Of a DNA stretch of 64,000 nt, positions 60,693 through 64,000 are shown piece after piece (within the stretch, counting starts at the first letter, position 1; each line of letters begins with the position of its first letter). The stretch comes from Streptomyces sp. B21-105 (GTDB lineage: Bacteria; Actinomycetota; Actinomycetes; Streptomycetales; Streptomycetaceae). The position numbers were made by a program, and so were the translations under genes. The notes below the pieces were generated by a model. That model did no database searches, was not told the origin of the DNA, and saw nothing but the letters and a program-made list of their open reading frames with translations. The DNA lies in assembly GCF_036898465.1 (NCBI RefSeq), contig NZ_JARUMJ010000001.1:4278001-4342000 (forward strand). Reading direction: 5' to 3'.

Positions 60693-60760
60693 GGATGGGC
60701 CTCCGGGGCGGAAAGCGTCTGGTACGCGGTCGAATCGGTGGATGTCGAATCGGGGGATGT

Positions 60761-62095
60761 CTAATCGGGGGATGCGGCGCGGGACGGGGTCCGGGGTGAG
60801 GGGTGGGAGGAGGGGGTGACCTCGTCGAGGGCATCGACGTCGTCGCCGTCGTCGTCGACCTCGTCCGGGTCCGGATACTGGTCCGCGCGGTCACGGGCCG
60901 CGCCCGCCTCCGGCAGTCGCAGGGTGAACGTGGAGCCCTGGTTCTCGGCGCTCCACACCGTGACCTCCCCGCCGTGCGAGGCGGCCACGTGCTTGACGAT
61001 CGCCAGCCCGAGGCCCGTGCCGCCCGTGGCACGGGAGCGGGCCGGGTCGACGCGGTAGAAGCGCTCGAAGATGCGCTCCTTGTCCTTGTCGGAGATGCCG
61101 ATGCCCTGGTCGGTCACGGCGATCTCGATCTGGTCGCCGCCGGGTGCGTTGACCCGGCGTGCGGCTATGCCGACGCGGGTGCGGGCGGGCGAGTAGTTGA
61201 CGGCGTTCTCGACGAGGTTGCCGAGGGCGGCGGCCAGCTGGCCGCGGTTGCCCCAGACGCGCAGTCCGGCGGCGTCGTCCTCGTGCGGTGCGCCGGACGG
61301 GTCGAGCCCGTCGGGTGCGCCCACGTTCGAGGCCATGGTGATCTGCTTGGCGCCGGCCTGGTGCCGGCAGCGGTCGACGGCCTCGGCGACCAGTTCGGCC
61401 ACGCCGACCGGTTCGGCGTCCTCGAGCGGGTCGTCGTTCTGCACCCTCGACAGGTCGATCAGCTCCTGGACCAGGCTGGTCAGCCGGGTGGCCTCGATCT
61501 GCATGCGGCCGGCGAACCGTTCCACCGCCTCCGGGTCCTCCGAGGCGTCCATGACGGCCTCGGAGAGGAGGGAGAGCGCGCCGACCGGGGTCTTCAGCTC
61601 ATGGCTGACGTTCGCCACGAAGTCCCGCCGGACCGCCTCGATGCGACGGGCCTCGGTGAGGTCCTCGACCAGGAGCAGCACCAGCCGGGAGCCCAGCGGG
61701 GCCACCCGGGCCGACACGGCGAGGGCCTCGCCGCGCCCGGTCCCGCGCCGGGGCAGATCCAGTTCGACCTGGCGTATCTCGCCGTCGCGCCGGGTGTCCC
61801 GGGCCATCTTGAGCATGGGCTCCACGCTGAGCCGGCCGCCGCGTACCAGCCCGAGGGCGTAGGCGGCGGAGCTGGCCTTGACGACGGCGTCGGCCTCGTC
61901 GAGCACGACGGCGGAGGAGCGCAGGACGGACAGGACGGTGTCCACACCGGGCGGAAGCATGGGGCCCGTGTGCAGCGAGGTGCGCGTGGGGCGCTTCTGC
62001 TCCCGCTCGCTCCAGCGGAACGCCAGCATGGCGATGACACCGGTGAGCACACCGGCGATCGCTGCCGCTGCGGCGACCGCCGCGTTCACGTTCAT
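60761..62095 (-). CDS. phoR: Sensor histidine kinase PhoR (SenX3-like)
   Basis: 444 residues. One N-terminal membrane helix (AAAAIAGVLTGVIAMLAFRW), a PAS-like sensing part (about 45-155), the HisKA box FVANVSHELKTPVGALSLLS (phospho-His), then HATPase: GNRGQLAAALGNLVENAVNY (N box), AVTDQGIGISDKDKERIFER (G1/F box) and RATGGTGLGLAIVKHVAASH (G2). The tail is acidic. It phosphorylates PhoP when phosphate is low. Divergent from phoU across PHO boxes. Confidence 0.95.
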   Translation of the reverse strand: MNVNAAVAAAAAIAGVLTGVIAMLAFRWSEREQKRPTRTSLHTGPMLPPGVDTVLSVLRSSAVVLDEADAVVKASSAAYALGLVRGGRLSVEPMLKMARDTRRDGEIRQVELDLPRRGTGRGEALAVSARVAPLGSRLVLLLVEDLTEARRIEAVRRDFVANVSHELKTPVGALSLLSEAVMDASEDPEAVERFAGRMQIEATRLTSLVQELIDLSRVQNDDPLEDAEPVGVAELVAEAVDRCRHQAGAKQITMASNVGAPDGLDPSGAPHEDDAAGLRVWGNRGQLAAALGNLVENAVNYSPARTRVGIAARRVNAPGGDQIEIAVTDQGIGISDKDKERIFERFYRVDPARSRATGGTGLGLAIVKHVAASHGGEVTVWSAENQGSTFTLRLPEAGAARDRADQYPDPDEVDDDGDDVDALDEVTPSSHPSPRTPSRAASPD

Positions 62096-62414
62096 GCCCT
62101 CAGGTTAGGCACGCCGTCCGTCCTGGCCACAGCTGCGGAGGTGCGACCTCGAACACTCGTCGCCCAGAGTTCACCTTGGAGCCGGTGGTGGTTCATTTGG
62201 GGTGACGGAAATCGACGCGTACGGGGCGGACCGTGGCACCGTGGAGCCCGGAACCCGAGAAGGACGGACCCGGACCCCGAGCCGGACCCGGACTTCAGCA
62301 GGCGCGGACCCCGGCGACCCCGAACCCGGACCGAACCCCGAGCCCGAACCCCGAGCCCGAACGAACCCCGAGCCCGGACCGAACCCCGAGAACGACGTAC
62401 GAGAGGGAACCCTG
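62096..62414. other. Divergent phoR-phoU promoter region with repetitive phoU leader
   Basis: 319 bp. PHO boxes lie at 62169-62201. From about 62235 to 62400 the DNA repeats GAACCCCGAGCCC and GGACC units at 12-18 bp. The phoU frame stays open back to GTG 62202, so an N-terminal extension (MTEIDAYGADRG plus Pro/Glu/Asn repeats) is formally possible, but only ATG 62415 has a good ribosome site. Confidence 0.7.
62169..62201. promoter_or_regulatory. PHO box: PhoP-binding direct repeats
   Basis: Three 11-bp units: GTTCACCTTGG (62169), AGCCGGTGGTG (62180, degenerate), GTTCATTTGGG (62191). The first and third fit the PhoP repeat GTTCACC with 22-bp spacing. It serves both phoR-phoP and phoU, as established for this locus in S. 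coelicolor. Confidence 0.88.
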
Positions 62415-63155
62415 ATGCGGGACGCGTACCACGAGGAACTGGACTCGATCGGCGACAGCCTGGTGGAGATGGCCCGGCTGGTCGGGTCGGCGATCGGACG
62501 CGCCACGACCGCCATTCTCGACTCCGATCTGAAACTGGCCGAGAGCGTGATCGAGGCCGACCAGAGGGTCGACGAGCTGCAGCACGACCTGGAGGCGCGG
62601 GCCATAGCGCTGCTGGCCCGGCAGCAGCCGGTGGCGACGGACCTGCGGATCGTCGTCACGTCCCTGCGGATGTCGGCCGACCTGGAGCGGTCCGGCGACC
62701 TCGCCCAGCATGTGGCGAAGCTGGCCCGGCTGCGCTTCCCGGGCCGCGCGGTCCCGCACGACCTGCACGCCACGATCCTCGAGATGGGCCAGCTCGCGCA
62801 GCGCCTGATGGCGAAGGCGGCGGAGGTCATCATCACGAAGGACGTCGACCTGGCGCTCCAGCTGGAGCAGGACGACGACGAGATGGACCTGCTGCACCGC
62901 ACGCTCTTCCAGCACCTGCTGGACGACAAGTGGAAGCACGGCATCGAGACGGCGGTCGACGTGACCCTGCTCGGCCGCTACTACGAGCGGTTCGCCGACC
63001 ACGCGGTGGCCGTCGCGAAGCGTGTGGTGTTCCTGGTGACGGGCGAGCACGCGGACGAGCTCCAGCAGGACCTGCAGCCGGAGATCCAGCCGACGACGGG
63101 TGCGGCGGGCGCGACGGGCCCGTCAGGTGCGGCGGGTGCCGGGACCGAGGCATAG
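62415..63155 (+). CDS. phoU: Phosphate-signalling protein PhoU
   Basis: 246 residues from ATG 62415 behind GAGAGGGA. Two three-helix PhoU repeats: MRDAYHEELDSIGDSLVEMA, AESVIEADQRVDELQHDLEA (metal-binding E-x-x-x-D), QQPVATDLRIVVTSLRMSAD and LERSGDLAQHVAKLARLR; then AAEVIITKDVDLALQLEQDD, EMDLLHRTLFQHLLDD and YYERFADHAVAVAKRVVFLV. It modulates PhoR and phosphate uptake. The C-terminal 30 residues are Ala/Gly/Thr-rich. A PHO box upstream implies PhoP control. Confidence 0.95.
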   Translation: MRDAYHEELDSIGDSLVEMARLVGSAIGRATTAILDSDLKLAESVIEADQRVDELQHDLEARAIALLARQQPVATDLRIVVTSLRMSADLERSGDLAQHVAKLARLRFPGRAVPHDLHATILEMGQLAQRLMAKAAEVIITKDVDLALQLEQDDDEMDLLHRTLFQHLLDDKWKHGIETAVDVTLLGRYYERFADHAVAVAKRVVFLVTGEHADELQQDLQPEIQPTTGAAGATGPSGAAGAGTEA

Positions 63156-63337
63156 GCCGGGGCGCGCAGACCGGGGCACGCAGACCGGGGGCGGGCGGGC
63201 CGCGGAGCGTGGGCCGGGGCGTGGGCCGGGGCGTGGCGGATCCGGCCCAGGGCGTGCGAAAGCCACTGTGCGCCGTTGATGCGCCCAGGGGAACGGGCAT
63301 GGAATGGGCACAGGCCCTACGCCTCCGGGAGGAACCC

Positions 63338-63496
63338 ATGGCCGAGTCCCCCAGCGCTCCGACCTCCGACCCCACCCAGCGACATCCGACCGAGCAGCCC
63401 GCCGAGATCAGGAACCTGATGCTGATCGGCGCGTGCGGCTGCGGCTCCGGGTGCCAGTGCGGCTGCCAGGCGGGCAGCCCCTGCCAGTGCGGCTGA
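63338..63496 (+). CDS. Small Cys-rich putative metal-binding peptide
   Basis: 52 residues from ATG 63338 with GGGAGGA 4-5 nt upstream. The Pro/Thr-rich start (MAESPSAPTSDPTQRH) is followed by EIRNLMLIGACGCGSGCQCG and CQAGSPCQCG, seven Cys in the last 20 residues in CxC and CxxxC spacing, like a metallothionein. A strong ribosome site and a perfect terminator support a real gene. It lies directly before the DUF4242 nickel-binding protein gene. Metal binding is inference from composition. Confidence 0.78.
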   Translation: MAESPSAPTSDPTQRHPTEQPAEIRNLMLIGACGCGSGCQCGCQAGSPCQCG

Positions 63497-63517
63497 GGAA
63501 GACCGAGCGACGTATGC

Positions 63518-63565
63518 CGGACGAGGGCTCCGGCGCCGATCCTCCGGCGCCGGAGCCCTCGTCCG
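63518..63565 (+). terminator. Perfect 20-bp hairpin after the Cys-rich peptide gene
   Basis: Arms 63518-63537 and 63546-63565 are exact complements (left arm starts CGGACGAGGGCTCC) around an 8-nt loop, 21 bp after the stop. It is the longest perfect stem in the window. Confidence 0.93.
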
Positions 63566-63695
63566 TCTGCTGCTCGTCCGTGCCCCGGGCCGGCCCTCCG
63601 GGTCGCCGGGTCGCCCCGGTGCGCGGGCGGGCGCAGCATGGATACGCGGGGGTGAAGACCCAGACCGGCGCGAGATCGGAAGGGGGCGGGCAGTC

Positions 63696-63944
63696 ATGAC
63701 CCGCTTCATGGACGTCCACCACGGCATGCACGGCATCACGGCCGACCAGCTCCTCGAGGCCCACCGCGCGGACCTCGCCATCGAGGGTGAGGAGAGTGTG
63801 CACTTCGAACGCGCCTGGGCCGACCCGGAGTCCGGAACCGTGTACTGCCTGTCCGAGGCCCCCTCGGCGGAGGCCGTGCTCCGCGTCCACGAGCGCACCG
63901 GTCACATGGCGGACGAGATCCATCCGGTGCCGCTCGAGGTGTGA
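63696..63944 (+). CDS. DUF4242 nickel-binding protein (SCO4226 type)
   Basis: 82 residues: MTRFMDVHHGMHGITADQLL, EAHRADLAIEGEESVHFERA, WADPESGTVYCLSEAPSAEA, VLRVHERTGHMADEIHPVPL. The ferredoxin-like DUF4242 fold and His-rich start match S. coelicolor SCO4226, a structurally studied protein that binds nickel. Metal ligands there involve N-terminal His and a Cys/His cluster, all present here. GGGGGCGGGCAGTC precedes the ATG. It may store or buffer nickel for Ni-superoxide dismutase or urease (inference). Confidence 0.9.
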   Translation: MTRFMDVHHGMHGITADQLLEAHRADLAIEGEESVHFERAWADPESGTVYCLSEAPSAEAVLRVHERTGHMADEIHPVPLEV

Positions 63945-63963
63945 GCCGGGGCCGGCGTGGTCG

Positions 63964-64000
63964 TCAGGGCTTGACCGCTGAGACGGCGGTGACGGTCACC
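63964..64000 (-). CDS. C-terminal end of an unidentified minus-strand gene
   Basis: Only the last 11 codons are visible, reading VTVTAVSAVKP and then TGA (plus 63964-63966). The beta-strand-like composition and the convergent position suggest a real gene running in from the right edge. Too little is present to name it. Confidence 0.4.
   Translation of the reverse strand, partial: VTVTAVSAVKP

Noticed and set aside
60803..63337. Long plus-strand open frame opposite phoR and through phoU
   Set aside because: Only its last 52 codons (63338-63496) form a gene, with their own ribosome site. The upstream part is shadow of phoR and a wrong frame of phoU.

Overview
The window is chromosomal DNA of a Streptomyces. 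It is very GC-rich and uses GTG and TTG starts freely. Small genes of the DUF397/DUF5753, Uma2, DUF4031 and DUF3263 kinds are present. From memory, without a database search, the gene order matches the S. coelicolor stretch from about SCO4317 (left end) down to about SCO4225 (right end): groEL2, thrC, otsA, nagKA, cdgB, msiK, cysS, ispDF, carD, phoRP-phoU and the nickel-binding SCO4226-type gene. Most of the window is therefore conserved core chromosome.

Left part (1-20700): an XPB-type DNA repair helicase beside a protein carrying a domain like the helicase's own N-terminus; a RelE/ParE-like toxin; a HelD-type RNA polymerase motor; CutC with a repetitive His-containing tail; an HD-domain protein and an acetyltransferase; murQ with a PTS EIIBC gene for MurNAc recycling; an Old Yellow Enzyme; a small regulatory cluster (HTH/DUF5753, DUF397 and two small minus-strand genes, one with an apparent single-base frameshift); a Uma2 protein; and groEL2 behind two tandem CIRCE operators.

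Middle part (20900-43000): a cold-shock gene; a SAM-I riboswitch directly ahead of a thrC-like gene that overlaps a MoaD/ThiS-type sulfur-carrier gene; a compatible-solute group (gpgS, otsA, otsB); an amino-sugar group (orphan sugar-binding lipoprotein, nagK, nagA) with DasR-like operators; the diguanylate cyclase gene cdgB; an arfB-like release factor; terD; a GNAT-Nudix fusion; an M1-like metallopeptidase lipoprotein; a pentapeptide-repeat protein; and a quinone oxidoreductase behind a MerR-type palindrome.

Accessory island (43083-48660): an aminoglycoside/hydroxyurea-type phosphotransferase gene is split into three pieces by an IS607-family element (serine recombinase plus TnpB) and an IS110-family element. 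The three pieces rejoin in frame when both elements are removed. A tRNA-Thr(TGT) gene and an internally deleted second tnpB follow.

Right part (48900-64000): msiK, which powers several sugar ABC importers, with a DasR-like site upstream; a nucleotidyltransferase; a DoxX-like protein; rlmB, cysS, ispF, ispD and carD on the minus strand; and the phosphate regulon (phoP and phoR divergent from phoU across PHO boxes). The window ends with a Cys-rich peptide gene and a DUF4242 nickel-binding protein gene.

Two themes join the parts. DasR-like 12-mers occur at the nagK promoter, upstream of msiK and between cutC and the HD gene, suggesting one amino-sugar regulon. The riboswitch-thrC-sulfur-carrier unit looks like a methionine-responsive sulfur pathway rather than ordinary threonine synthesis, and it is the most interesting candidate for an undescribed system here.
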